Source of the DNA: Apostichopus japonicus
Lineage: Eukaryota > Echinodermata > Holothuroidea > Aspidochirotida > Stichopodidae
Reading direction: 5' to 3'
NCBI RefSeq assembly: GCF_037975245.1
Contig: NC_092575.1
Coordinates: 17,070,810 to 17,134,809, forward strand
Length of the DNA: 64,000 bases
Made by a program: the position numbers and the translations under genes. Shown one piece after another: positions 46,201 to 57,969 of this stretch; position 1 is the stretch's first letter; each line of letters starts with the position of its first letter. The notes beneath the pieces were generated by a model that had not been told where the DNA came from, ran no database searches, and saw nothing but the letters and a program-made list of their open reading frames with translations.

Positions 46201-48985
46201 TTTCAACTATTAAATTTGGAAAACTGGGCCTGTAACCTAGAGGTCACTGGTTCGTATCCCATTTTAGCCATAAATTGCTTTGTTCTTTACCATTGTCTAA
46301 AATTTCTTTTCCAATCATTGGTTTACTTCTTTAAGTACATTTGTTAGTATTGATTAGTATGACTGGATGTGCATGTGGAATCTTTGTTCAAAAGTCATTT
46401 TTATAAAACAGAAAAGGCCATTTTTGGGGGTTTTTCTGTATCATTTCTTCCAGTTTTTTCCCCCCTAGTTGGAGGGTATTTGAATCCCTTGACTTATATT
46501 ATTCAGATTACAACTAACCCTCTACAAACACTGGTCTTTATTTGAGAGCATGAAACATTCATCGTACACAGCATGCACGTAAGTAAAATCACAGATCATT
46601 GCCGTTTCAGGAGCTGTGTTTGTTCGACTCTCGCTGGATTTGGTGAAAGTTCACCAGTTGGAAAGCGGGTCTGTGAATTAATTTCTTCCAAAATGATGTA
46701 ATTAGCTATAAATAAGCCTCGATAGTATAACAAAAACAATCGTGCACAGCTTTGTTTCCTGTACCTAGCCAGGGATAGGCTAGGTACGTCTGCTATGTTA
46801 GTGTGGTAGGTTTGTAGACTATCGGTTAAAATTTGAATTAATAAAGGAACCAGGAGTTTTGAAGCTAAACAGACTGACTGAAAGTGTCGCTTCTATTTCA
46901 GCTTATTTGATATGAAGAGAAATCTTTGGGTAGCACTCCCAGTTGGTGAAACATCCACTGTAATGTAAACTAGGGTGTCATTGAAAGAACCAATAGGAGA
47001 CAGCATCACAACCCATCCAAAAATTTTTGTTCTGTGGCAGTGATTGTTGGAATCTGCCATAGAAATGATTTCAGCTTAAAGGCATTGAAGACTCGCCCCA
47101 AACCACGTTCTGCCATCTGAAAAAGTTAACTTTCCGTCGCTTGCAAGTGACGTTTTGTTCGTGTCGCTACAAAATGCAGACAGTACAGTAATGAAACGTG
47201 ATAACTTGTTATCTTAAGCTGGACCTAAGATGTCCATCGCTGTATTGTTTGTACACTGTGCTGTGGGTATTGACCGCAGCTGTATGTACTGACTATACAC
47301 TAGTGTCTAATTACCGATGGTAGCAAGCTGTGTGTGTGTATTTTCTGCGAGCGATTGTGGTGTCTAACACTTCTGTTACACCTCATTCGAAACTAGGTCA
47401 GATTACCGCCATTAGACGTTTCTTTTTGCGCGAGTCTTCACACCCTTTAAAGAACAATTATTCTACATCATTTGTTTTCTCTGTCAAAGAAAGGTGGATC
47501 TTAAGGGTTAGGTAGACCTTGTAGTTATTTTAAAGTGGCTTGACGGACAGGCTGGTGCCACTCGGAGAAGAGAACGAGCCACTCCTTGGAAACTTAATTT
47601 ATACCATTCTATAAGGTTACTCGACCGTAACTTGATTGTACTCTACGCTTCTAAGTTAGCATAATAATACATAACCACCTAAAACGTACATAACAGCAAT
47701 TAGCGTGGCAAACTCTTAAAGTAACATGCTGCATCAAAACACTATGTTTAAAATATTTTAAGTATGGACTCTCTTAAAGTCTGGTATCTAGACGTTCCGA
47801 GATCTTAAAAAGATGTAGAATTTCAATCTTTGCTACAAATATTTTTATATGAGATGTATTTATTCTATGATTGTATTCTAATATTTTCTTTCTCTCTCTC
47901 TCCTGAAACTCTAGGTTAAAACTGTGGACTCTGAAAGGACAGAAGAAGTTGCATGAATTTTTAGCCGACATGGGGTTACCCCTCACGCAGAGTAAGCAGA
48001 AGTTTACGGCGATGGACAAAGATTTCAAAGACAATGTGAAGGATTGGGTGGAAACGTCAGCAAAGAAATTTGGGTAAAGTTTTAATATCGATGGATCGTA
48101 TATTAAACATGTAAGGCTTAAACGGGAAGGAATTTACAAGCCTGCCATCGGTCAGGTGAGAACACACCCCCTTAGCACCAATCCCAAGTGACACCCTACC
48201 TATGCGGGTGTGCTTCTCTACGCCTTTTTTCTGGAGAGGTTTAATAGTTGAACGTGTCAGGTGCTTTAAAATGAAATGTTACAAACCAGACTCAGTTACA
48301 AAAACCTCTCAGGGGTGATGTTTCTCAGGCTGTCTTCAGAGGATATCAAAGAGTAAAGAATTATTGTCCGGCTGTCCAGTAATCCTACTTTTCTTTTAAA
48401 CTTGTTTCAGACTCTGCTCTATTTTTCCTATTCGTTTTATCCTTCTATTTGGTTTTTGCTTTGTATCCTGTGAAAGAGTTATGTGAAGAGTTATGACACA
48501 TGTGATGATGAAAGTCAGTTGGTATAGGGAAGTACAGACCTGTACCCAACTGATTACTACATGAAATATAGACCTGTATATTCTCAGTAACATCCACATT
48601 TCGACTATCACGCATTTAGTTATCCACTATGGACTATTAAGGTCGTGGTATGCAAATTCCAGTCCTACTTTGGTCTTCGTAACTTCCCACTTACATCATT
48701 CTCGTTCCACATTTTCATGCCAACAGTTTGTCTGAACTATTTCATCAGGGTGTGTGGGGGTAGGGGGGTTCAATGTAATTGAAGTATACTTCCATTCTCT
48801 AAAACGTCCTCTGTACTGTCATCCAGACAGCTAGTGGAAACCTCAAGATGAAGGTTTTGTTTACTTACAGATATGTCAAGACATATCCTTTATAGTTTAC
48901 ATCTCATATTATTAGCTGAATAGATGATACTTCAGCCTAATGTAGGTGTTGTATGGCACAGTGCGACTGGCATCATTTTGAAATG

Positions 48986-49045
<60 letters not shown>

Positions 49046-52000
49046 TTTGAATCAAACTCTATGTAGCATGATATGGGACTTGCATTTTTTTGGTTTTGCA
49101 GTTTTCACATTCAGTATGTTTAAAGTCGGGAAATGTCAAACTCTGTCGTTGTCTTAGGCTAAAGTAGCCATAATCTGCACAGCTTATGCCATCATCAATT
49201 TAAAATTATTTTAAGTAAATTGTTGCATACGGATATGTTAATAAGTAACGATTCAGTTATTAGTAATGAGATGTTAATAAGTAATGATTCAGTTATTAGT
49301 ATTCATGATATGACATACTGGTAATAGAAAGAAGGTAGTCATGGCAACAAACCCTCAAAAGTATTAAGATGTCAATTTTGCCCGAGGCCTCCAAGTACCA
49401 TCTTTAAAAATCTTACTATTCATTTTCCTTTTTGCACAGTTTAGAAAATATCAGTGTGCCTTCCTTCCAAGTACAGTTTGGGTTCAAACATAAGGTATGT
49501 ATATAGATATATCTCCATGACCTGTCTGGTGATATAAGAAGCTTTATATGTCGCTGGTAAACTAATGCCATGCTGTCGTGTTGACCCCAACTCTAGATCA
49601 ACTCTAGATCAACTCTAGACCAACTCTAGATCAGTAAGGCTTGCACAACTCCAGTTAAAGCAATAACGGCCTTATGTGAGTCCCTGTCAGTATCGGTGTT
49701 TTGTTTTATAGTTTGTAGCAAGGCAATTAGTCATAACAGCTCATTAAGCTGTATCGGGCTAAATATAGCTCGACAAGAGCAACGATCGATAGCGCTTCAC
49801 AAAGACAAAGTATGAACTCCACAAACAAACGAAAGGCCTGATTAAGAATGAATTTCTTCAAATTCAACACGACAGTCTAATAGACAAAGGCAGCAAATTC
49901 CACTGAATTTGGCCAAGTTTACCGAAGGAACGTTGACCGTTTACCGTAGGATTGCCGTCGAAGAAAGAAATAACGAGGAGAAAAAAACGATTTACAATGA
50001 TTTTTACAAATGATTTATTTATGATTTGTATAAAAATTCGTACTAATTTCTGTCAATTTCACAAAGTTTCCACCCTCCTTCATGCCCATTTTCCACAGGC
50101 CTGAGTAGTGTAAAGGGATCTCTTGGTAGCTAAAGCTGATATCTTGCAAAATTCCTGGAAGATTTCTGTATCTTTAAAGGTTAAAAAACAACATCCTCAT
50201 AGTATTGATACTACAAACTTACAAAGCGATGAATTTCTTCAAATGTGGTGAATGAGAGTGAACAATGTCATTCATCGGGGCAATGATACTGAAAATGAAT
50301 GTTTTTTCCGTCATTCAGTTATCGTTTAATATGTTTCACTGATTTGTCCAGAGAGAAAAATTGTATTTGAATATTTCTAATTCTTGGAATAGGAGCATTT
50401 TGATCATGGAAGTCTAACACAGAGAAATATCAAACATTATGCTAACATTTTAAATTTGTAATCTCATAGGAAGAAATTTTGATTGTGCAATTTGGTATAA
50501 CATCGTTTTCTGATACTTCAAGATTTTTTGCTATTTGTATTTTGGCATGTGCTGCTCTCCTTAATTCAGTCAAAATCTCCAGGCATTGCCAAAATATATT
50601 CATTTGAGCTAAAAAGCATTTATTTTGCCCCATTTTTTTGGGGGCGGGGGGGGGGGTTTGTCCAATTTCCTTTTTTTTTAATAACCACTTATAATCTCTC
50701 CTTCAAACAGGCTGAAAAAGCTCTTTGTTATTCTCTTCTCGTGTTTTGTTCATTTCTTTCAACAGTAGCACTTATGTCCTATTTTCTTCTGCTTTATTTA
50801 TCCAGTTTTGTGCCTTTGATGTTGCGTTTTCTGTGGATTCCCTCCTTGAAACAGTGGTAAGTGGAATTAGTCATCAGAACCAACGGTGTCTGTATTTACC
50901 ATGTAGAGTAGAAAGTGACCCTACTTTATACGAAAGAACTCTCTAAACAATCGATTCAAGAAAGTCTTAACCATGCATGTTTGATTAGTGTCCTTTTGAT
51001 CAAAATGGATCAATAATGCATTTGAGGGTGATGGTGGGGGGGGGGGGAGGGGGGTTAGGGAGTTTGATGGGGGAACAAAGAGTTGCAGGCACAAATTTTG
51101 TTTGATATTTGTATGTTGTTCTTCTTTGTGTTACATTTTTCATTCTTGCTGATATTAATTACGAGTTACCCATCTTCTCCTCTTCCATCTGACGTTTCTT
51201 ATTCCCAGAGTAATTCTAAGTCAGCCGAGGAGAGGTTTATGGAGGCCTTGGACTGTCTCTCAAGGTACTTACTTCGTCTTCATTTAATGCTCCCCCCATT
51301 TCATTCACAAATTTTGTTACTTCTCTCCAATTTAGTTTCCAGATTATCTTGTGAGTTACCTTCTCGTTATGTTGAGTATTTAAGAAGCAGAAAACCACAC
51401 AAATAGGAAGTCGATATGTTCTCCCGTCGTCCATGAATTGTTCTGTTTCTTTCAAAGTTTTGTTGCCAATTTCCTTGTCAGTTAGCCATTAGTTGTGATT
51501 AGTATTTATAAACAACTGAAAAGTAACTTATAAAGAATGTCATTCCCTTCAGCTTAATGGTATCTTCCAACACATGGTTTATATTTAAGGCTTTCATGCT
51601 GCCCAACCCCCCCCCCCATACCTCCTCCCTCTTATCTGTAGTTTGCCTTCAGTGGTACCACCTGTGCTTCCAATCTGAAAACACCTTTGCTCCCCATTTG
51701 TAGTACTATTCCCAGACACGGTAGTTAAGGGGATTGAAGACTCGCTCCAAACCGCGTGCGACCATCTGAAAAAGTTAACTTTCTGTTGCTTGCAAGTGAC
51801 GTTTTGTTCGTGTCGCTACAAAATGCAGACAGTAATGAAACGTGATACCTTAATTGTTATCTTTAGCTGGACCTGGGATGTCCATCGCTGTATTGTTTGT
51901 ATACTGTGCTGTGGGTATTGACCGCAGCTGTATGTACTGACTGTACACTAGTGTTTAATTACCGACGGTAGCAATCTGTGTGTGTATTTTCTGGGATCGA

Positions 52001-55000
52001 TGGTGGTTCTAACACTTCTGTTACACCTCATTCGAAACTAGGTCAGATTACCGGCATTAGACGTTTCTTTTTGCGCGAGTCTTCACACCCTTTAAGTCTT
52101 CTTCGAACACTTTGCAACCTGCTGTCCGCACAGGTGTAGCAGGCTTGTCCCCCGGCACATCGACCAATAATAACCTCTTATACAAAAATGGATAGGAGAG
52201 ATTGATAGCTCACTATGCAGACAGTATAAGCCTTGTGATCTTGAAATCACTCTTTGGAAACCCTGTCCCAGACAAGCCTAAGAACACCTGATTCACATGC
52301 GAGTATATGATGCTATTGTATAATAATATGAAAGTAATGTACATTTTTAATATGCATGATTATCAATTCAGTTGTCACATTCCAACTTTCCCATAATGTA
52401 CCATTTCCAAACACAAATAATTGTATGACATTGAAAGGGCAGAAATGATATAGTGAGCATTGGATTCAGATGTGTTTTCCTCTCCTACACAATCGGTTAG
52501 GCTAACCTAGGCCTCCTACCGTGACATGACAATTTGCCACACTGTATAACGCAAACACAATGAAAGGTTATACCTTTGAGTTTCCTTCCATATACGTAAG
52601 AGATATATTCCTAGGGTGTTTTACACAGTGATATCAATAAACATCAACATTTTCAAACCTCCCTTGCGGCCTTACGTATTATCAGTACTTTTTTCAACGT
52701 ATTAATATCTACGTTTTTGTTATTTCCGGTAAAAACAGAAAATATATCAGCAAACTAGAAGACGGCGTCGAATTATGTAAACAACAAATGATGGGCGTTG
52801 TCAATCAAGTGCAGACACTATTAGATATGAAGAAAGTGGTATCGGCTGGACCATTTCTCTACGCTTTCATACCCGATGGTACCCCCGACTCCAAATTCTT
52901 TTCTCGACCAAACTGTCTGATGCTGCTGGGCCGATTCTTGTTAGAAGCTTACGTCAAATTGGTGAGTTATAATTTTAAGTTTCCTTTCGATTAACATGCC
53001 TTTATTGGAACGGGAATAACTTTCCTGTTTGATCTTCTGATCGGTATTTATTTTTGGTTTGCCAAATTTGGAAACATGTTGTTGCTTTCTTGCATAAAAG
53101 TAGAGAATCTTGAAAGGGCTAATTGAGGCAGACATTTAGTCTTGTTATGTCAAACCCAAGAAAAAAGAAATGTTTAGCTGCCAGTAATGTTTACTATAGC
53201 TATTCCAGTTTGCAAGATTTTAATCTTCAAAATGTGGTATACTGTATGTCTTAAATGCTCCTTTACGGCTAAATTAATGATGACCTCTGCTTGTTAGTGC
53301 AACCATTATCGTTGATGTTAGTCCATTGTTTTATAAATTCTTATATTTGAACCAAAATTTATGACTGACATTAAACACCACTTGTCCTGGAAATTTGTAC
53401 TACCTCGTAAACTTAGCATTTGAGTCGATAAAAGTCTCATGTTTTTCCATTGAATATTGTGTTGCATCTCATGAACTGTCTGAAATGGTCCCTGTGTTAG
53501 ACTAAGTAGTACAGCCACTTTTAGTAATGAGCCTCAGATGTTGAAGGAGACATTTCTAAAAATTTCATAAGTTGTATAGAAATACTACCTGGACTGACAC
53601 TGATCAGTACATTTCTTATATCCATCTAGAAGAAATAAACCTTTGTTTTGTGCCTAATGTCATCTGTCAAGGAGTTGGCATCAGCTGTTGAGTTCATATA
53701 TCTTGTGCCTCTTTAGGGTTCCGGAGTTGATAGCCTGTAAACATGTATATTCTATGCACTGTCAGATTATTGGATGAAATGTGAATGTTAAAAGGCATCG
53801 TAACACTTAACAGGACATCTACGATGGTGGAGTAAACAGGATATCTCGAAGGTCACTACTGCAAGGCGTAAAGTTTGGAATTAATTGCTGCTTGATCTTA
53901 AAAACAAGTTTTGAAATGTGTTTTAACTTATTCTGAGGTGAACATTGTGACGGTCATAGTTCTTCACTTTTTCAATGCAAGTGAGTACTTATATGCACCT
54001 TTCCAGTTAATAGGAATCCGGTCTTTAATTATTTACTTTCTTATCGATTTAGAATTTATTTGATCTCTCTTTCTTTTCTATACCGCTGCAACTATTACGG
54101 ACATGGTATAACTGACTCATATTATTACGTCAGGCCAACTTACTTTTACACATTCTCCTACACAGGCTCTCTAGTGGATAAGCAGTTTGCTAACAGTTTT
54201 ATATTATTTTCATATTATAATTATAACAATTGTTGAGATTTTCATTCCAACCCTACGCATTAATGTCTCTCATCAGTACAACAGACGAAGATCACGCAAC
54301 CTCCCGTTGGTCGTCACAGCCCCCTTCGATACAGCGGACGGTACCTCCCTGGTGGTGGGAATCCCTCCACTTCCTGAACTTGAGCAAGCGTCCAGAAAGT
54401 GAGCTTAATCCTTTCAAAGTATTTGGATTGTGTTTTGTATAAGTTACATCTAACACATTGCAAGTGGCCGGACATAGTATGTATCGGCATCGTTTGGGGA
54501 TTGTATTGTTTCGTGTCAGATGTTGAATCCAGTTGATAAGTTCTGTTATCTGTAATGAAACTGGGGGGAGGGGGGTTGAGGGAAGGGGGTTGAGGGAAGG
54601 GAGAGGAAGGGGTGGTTCTGTTTGTTTTGTTTTCTTTTGTTCTCTTTTCTAATTGTATTAAGTTCTGTATTTTTCCAGGGAGTGTCACTACCCGACAAGC
54701 CCCATAGGGTTTTTTTAGTACACTTCTTTTCATCAGTTTTGTTTCTTATCTCCTTCTTTGTCATATGTCATACTTATGTTGTCATAGAACAAAAATAAAT
54801 AAATAAAGTTAAATGTGCAAATCTAATGTCAAACCTGAGACCTACAACACTGTGATTACAGACTGTCCTAGGTTTAGCCTAATTTGTGCTTAAGACTCTG
54901 TATTGAAGTTGCTATAGATCTCCTTCAGGGGCAGTTCAACTGAGAATGAGGGGGGGGTGGTCAGTGGTGTCATGCCCCCCTTCCATACTTCTTCAAAAAC

Positions 55001-56014
55001 CTGAAAGGGGAACATCTCCTAATTATATCAGAAGTGTCCTTTTTGTTACTGACATGTACTCGCTTTTCATTATTATATTAATTAAGCCATGTTCATAAAG
55101 CATTTAATATACACTAATCATCTTTGGAAATTACAAAGTACAAAAATCATCTGCAAAATACTTCAGTTTCAGTTTCTTTCTTTGCAATAGGAAAATTTAT
55201 ATATTTTATTATATGATATTTTATGTTTTTTGGTTTTATTTATTTATGTTTTTTTAATTTTTTCATTTCATTTTATTTATTTCACTTTAGTAAATCTTCT
55301 TTACACACCCTTATCTTTTCCAGTTTCTTTGGTAAAGCATTTGAGCAGGCTGCCAGCAAAACAGGCTCCAGGACTCTTCACGACCACTTTGAACCATCAG
55401 GTAGAGAATCATTTTTGGGTTAAAGAAGTACAAAATTAAAGTTTGATATGCCTTAAATCGTTTAAGAAAACAAGTATTAACCCAGCTTGCATGTTTTACT
55501 ACCATTTTTTTTTCACTTTTAGGGAATCTTTGAACAGTACTGGTGCAATCGGTAGTGCTTGTGACTTTGTAATTTTATAACCACCTTTGAATTCCATTCA
55601 TCACAAGCGAAACCAAATTCCATAGTAAAATATTTTAAAAATTTGTGATATCAAATGACCTATTTACGGTGTAAATATTGCCACTCGTGCAAAGCCAAAA
55701 TGATTTGGAATTTCATTATTGGTATGTGATTTACAAAATTCAGTGAAATGCCATTTTTTTTTCCATTATTGTTCATTTCTTTGTGCCTCTCTTTAGTTTT
55801 GTCTGTTTTGTGAATTTTTGTCAAATCAGGATATAGACCCACCACTTTGTTTGCACTTTAAATAAGCCAAGAAAATAGAGAACATACAATTTTTTTGGAC
55901 AATTGGCTCTAGATCACACTTTGGTGCATTTTTGTTCCCCTTTTTTCAGTGGTGGTCTTAAAGACAGAGGATCGGAGCAAGTTTTTTGACGCCCTCATAT
56001 CCCTCCTTCAGTGA
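35326..56014 (+). CDS. CDC45: CDC45, replication helicase (CMG) subunit, 18 coding exons, complete
   Basis: Exons: 35326-35376, 36624-36776, 38851-38988, 39831-39902, 41116-41181, 42502-42609, 43378-43439, 44337-44387, 45356-45475, 46507-46578, 47915-48073, 49440-49494, 50806-50856, 51209-51264, 52739-52961, 54277-54398, 55324-55400, 55950-56014. All introns are GT-AG with compatible phases. The sum is 1701 nt, 566 residues, the length of human CDC45. CDC45 joins MCM2-7 and GINS to form the CMG helicase in the nucleus. Landmarks are the DHH-related N terminus (DVDALCACK at 26-34, [11 protein letters not shown] at 75-85), an acidic linker at about 139-165, [28 protein letters not shown]-type [17 protein letters not shown] and the C-terminal [18 protein letters not shown]45 is a RecJ/DHH relative without catalysis. 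The start has A at -3. Two donors are weak (exon 5 GAG|GTTTGT, exon 9 GA|GTATCC) but both fit the family alignment. Confidence 0.95.
35525..35566. repeat. Perfect 42-bp palindrome in CDC45 intron 1
   Basis: TTCAGATTCTCAATCTAGTT and its exact inverse meet at a central TTTAAA with no spacer. Allowing a two-base gap, the symmetry extends by about seven more bases each side. It starts about 150 bp after exon 1. Confidence 0.9.
36121..36134. repeat. AT-rich microsatellite with adjacent AATA repeat
   Basis: An (AAT)n run (about 36100-36119) leads into a short TA run after a C homopolymer at 36081-36090, within CDC45 intron 1. Confidence 0.7.
36827..37151. mobile_element. hAT-like MITE in CDC45 intron 2 (325 bp)
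   Basis: CAGGGATGTGCCCAGG at the left and GGGCACATCCCTG at the right are inverted ends. GCAAAG occurs on both sides (36821-36826 and 37152-37157), with imperfect extension to 8 bp. G/C-rich borders and a noncoding body resemble the other elements here. Confidence 0.7.
37735..38615. repeat. Minisatellite, ~28-bp G-rich unit, split by a hAT element
   Basis: Units of the type GTGAAGGGGGCTATGGTTAG alternate with slightly different ones for about ten copies up to 38028 and resume for three to four copies from 38503. The interruption is the transposon at 38029-38502. It lies in CDC45 intron 2. Confidence 0.9.
38029..38502. mobile_element. hAT-type MITE inside the minisatellite (474 bp)
   Basis: TAGGGATGCACCGGATATCC at the left and GGATCCGGTGCAAACCTA at the right are imperfect inverted ends. 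GTATGGTT, part of the minisatellite unit, is duplicated at 38021-38028 and 38503-38510. Internal CCGGCCGGAT motifs repeat near both ends. Ends of the type AGGGATGCACCGG are widespread among animal hAT elements. Confidence 0.85.
39024..39395 (+). mobile_element. piggyBac-like MITE, copy 1 of 3 (CDC45 intron 3)
   Basis: It starts AGGCATTGAAGGCTCGC and ends GCGAGTCTTCACACCC, imperfect inverted ends, with TTAA at the right (39392-39395) and TTAC, a likely mutated TTAA, at the left. It is about 90% like the copies at 47076 and 51725. It is noncoding. Confidence 0.75.
42208..42474 (+). mobile_element. tRNA-headed SINE in CDC45 intron 5
   Basis: The head GTGGCCAATTGGCTAAGGCG resembles a tRNA A box. 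A typical B box is missing or degraded. The body includes CTTGCCTCTCTCCACTCAGG and TTAAATGGGTACCTGTGAGG, and the 3' end reads AAAGCGCTATATAAAAAGC. These phrases are characteristic of tRNA-SINEs with a LINE-like tail in marine deuterostomes. Confidence 0.8.
43262..43294. repeat. (TA)n microsatellite in CDC45 intron 6
   Basis: About 30 bp of alternating TA, roughly 80 bp before exon 7. Confidence 0.9.
44190..44268. repeat. Two-copy direct repeat in CDC45 intron 7
   Basis: TTTGTATTTTGTATCATTCA followed by TTGTAT occurs twice, about 37 bp apart, just upstream of exon 8. Confidence 0.8.
45100..45300 (+). mobile_element. Retroelement terminal fragment, Penelope-like type suspected (CDC45 intron 8)
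   Basis: This is the + strand counterpart of 26545-26740: CCTTTGAAGAAGATCC, TGCTAGGATCGAAACGTC, TTTACACATTCT, AAGCAGTTTGCTAACAG in the same order. It ends only about 55 bp before exon 9. Confidence 0.5.
46228..46272 (+). mobile_element. Truncated tRNA-like SINE head remnant
   Basis: GGCCTGTAACCTAGAGGTCA followed by CTGGTTCGTATCCC resembles the anticodon-arm to T-arm part of a tRNA, with a near-consensus B box. The acceptor stem and D-arm are absent, so it is not a tRNA gene. Confidence 0.4.
47076..47450 (+). mobile_element. piggyBac-like MITE, copy 2 of 3 (CDC45 intron 10)
   Basis: TTAA at 47076-47079 and 47447-47450 flanks inverted ends (AGGCATTGAAGACTCGC and GCGAGTCTTCACACCC). Exact TTAA duplications are the hallmark of piggyBac-type insertion. 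It is the same orientation and nearly the same sequence as the copies at 39024 and 51725. Confidence 0.85.
48986..49041. repeat. (TA)n microsatellite in CDC45 intron 11
   Basis: About 56 bp of alternating TA. Confidence 0.95.
49230..49310. repeat. Two-copy 34-bp direct repeat
   Basis: ATGTTAATAAGTAACGATTC and ATGTTAATAAGTAATGATTC, each followed by AGTTATTAGT, lie next to each other in CDC45 intron 11. Confidence 0.85.
49590..49637. repeat. Four-copy 12-bp tandem repeat
   Basis: CAACTCTAGATC repeats four times with one change, just after CDC45 exon 12. Confidence 0.9.
51725..52095 (+). mobile_element. piggyBac-like MITE, copy 3 of 3 (CDC45 intron 14)
   Basis: TTAA at 51725-51728 and 52092-52095 flanks inverted ends GGGGATTGAAGACTCGC and GCGAGTCTTCACACCC. 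It matches the other two copies over its whole length. Confidence 0.85.
54125..54225 (+). mobile_element. Retroelement terminal fragment, third copy (CDC45 intron 15)
   Basis: It begins ACGTCAGGCCAACTTAC and runs through AAGCAGTTTGCTAACAG, matching the right part of 45100-45300. It ends about 50 bp before exon 16. Confidence 0.6.
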
Positions 56015-56402
56015 TGCTGTAACCCAAAAGAGAGATTGAGAGGAACAGTCGTAGCAGAGGTACTTCCCCGGGCGTATTTCGGTACCAGCAGTTTCCGTCT
56101 TCAGATAAGATATTGGGCATCGTCGTAGTGTCACTGAAACAGAGTGAAAAAGACGATTCGGGATGTAGGCGATGAAGAGAGAGTATTTCACTGCTATCTG
56201 TGTGTTCAGTCGGTAATTTGTCGTACAAGGATGTAAGAGACAATCCTCCCTACTGACATGAATGCCACGCAAAGTCACGAACATTTTCCAGGAGTTACTA
56301 TTAAAGTAGGCCTGCTGAAAATGGAGAGACATCATTTTTTTCAATGTCTTATCACATCACAACCCTCCCATTCTACTGATGCATGTCTCATGCTAAAATA
56401 AA
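56015..56402 (+). other. CDC45 3' untranslated region with AATAAA signal
   Basis: The stop codon ends at 56014. AATAAA at 56397-56402 is the first canonical poly(A) signal, giving a 3'UTR of about 400 nt. Confidence 0.6.
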
Positions 56403-57505
56403 ACATGTTTTTCTCAAGAGGTACTGGTTCTTGGGACCACAGAGTGAAGTACAAATTGGGTCAAAAGTCTATCAATTTTACAAAATTTGTTGTTCTTGGA
56501 CAGTCACTAGAAGAGAGAGAGAGAATGTCCTGTATTGCTCCAGTTTTCTCTTTTAGTGATGATCTAAAACTGACAAAAACCGAGATGTAGTGATTAATAA
56601 CATGCTGAATAGTAAAAAGCAAAACTCTTAGATTTTTTTTTATCCCTATTTTCAATGCCAGGTCACCTCAAACGACCTTTCTTATGCTAGTATAAAACAC
56701 AATCCTTGTGTAGTTGAACAAGTAGTTCACCTTCTCCCTCTCAATCTGCTACTGAGGCTGCACATGGAAGTACTCTTTCAATCGTATCACAAAGTGGATA
56801 AAATGAAGACTCGGCGTCCGTCCCCCTGAAGCGAGGACGAGAGAGCTTATCTCCCGATTATCTCCCCTAGTGATGTGGATCTATCACAGCATTGGCAGAC
56901 TTTAAAAAAAAAAAAACTCTCGCCCAAAGTATCTCTTCGTCAGATGTTTCTATAAAACGTACCATGTTAAAATGGTGAATATACAGATTACTTGTGATTG
57001 GTTTTGTAATCAAATAGCTAGGTAGTTTATAATTATTAGCTGGAATCCTTGTAGCTTATCACATTTAAGAAATGTCAAGATTATGGGTAACCTCAGGAAA
57101 TATCTGAAGGATTGGATTATCACGTTGGAAGGTCTGGTCAAATTTTAGAGTCAGGAAAGAAAATTGACAAAGACATTATTTTACTTTGGAAAATGTGACA
57201 AAAAATTTCAATTAATGGTATTATTAAGCTTTTTTTCCTTTTTAATGTTATCATGTAATAATGTGTATGAAACAATGATATAACATAATCTAACAAAAAT
57301 TGTACTCATTTTTTTCATTTCATTTCTTGTGTTGTTGAAAACTAAATCGGGTGTGAAGGAAAAGGGGTGTGGGAAGGGAAGTGCTTGTTGGTCACAATTA
57401 CACATTTCAACCATTAAAAGGGCAAAAGTATATTCTATCAAATTTTTGACATTAAGTACAACTTTGCTTGAGTTTTATCTTTAGTAGTAGTAGTTAATTT
57501 GAGTC
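56403..57505. other. Intergenic, no gene seen
   Basis: AT-rich noncoding sequence between CDC45 and a retrotransposon fragment. No motif or coding similarity was recognised. Confidence 0.55.
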
Positions 57506-57509
57506 TCGT

Positions 57510-57923
57510 CTATCCGACATGCTCAGTGATCAACCTCCGCCACGTATCACGATCTTGCGCAAGGTTTATTGCTTCCTCAAAATTGTTAATGTTAACGTCC
57601 TTAAATTGCGACTTTATTTTTCCAAGCAAGGTAGTCACGGGCCTTCCTACTGGTTTAGCAGTATGTCTCAATGCTTCTCTTAAAGCAACCTTTGCTGGAG
57701 CGTCCTCATGGAGTCTTGCTACATGACCGATAAATCTCAATCTTCTATGTGCGACTATGGATGACCAAGGTGTTTGGTTGGTTTCATTGTAGAGCTCATC
57801 GTTTGATAACCAATTGTTATTGGTCCATCTAATGTTGAGAATATTACGAAGTAGTCTCCTTTGAAAAGTGTCAATTTTGCGATCAAGATCCTTCGTTGTG
57901 CCCCACAGTTCGCAATTGTACAA
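57510..57923 (-). pseudogene. Non-LTR retrotransposon ORF2 C-terminal fragment
   Basis: The - strand gives YNCELWGTTKDLDRKIDTFQ, RRLLRNILNIRW, HRRLRFIGHVARL and GRPVTTLLGKIK. This is the order typical of the C-terminal end of reverse transcriptase ORFs (the RR-L-R-I and GH-x-x-R blocks). The RT core is absent and the frame is open only over this piece. Confidence 0.85.
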
Positions 57924-57969
57924 AAAATGGAAGGCTCATCTTTAGCCTGATGTAATATTTTGTACACAG

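Noticed and set aside
46228-46272. tRNA gene
   Set aside because: A T-arm-like and B-box-like piece is present, but no acceptor stem or D-arm precedes it. It is better explained as a truncated SINE head.
55958-56344. Antisense gene at the end of CDC45
   Set aside because: Open frames opposite the last CDC45 exon and 3'UTR show no family similarity.
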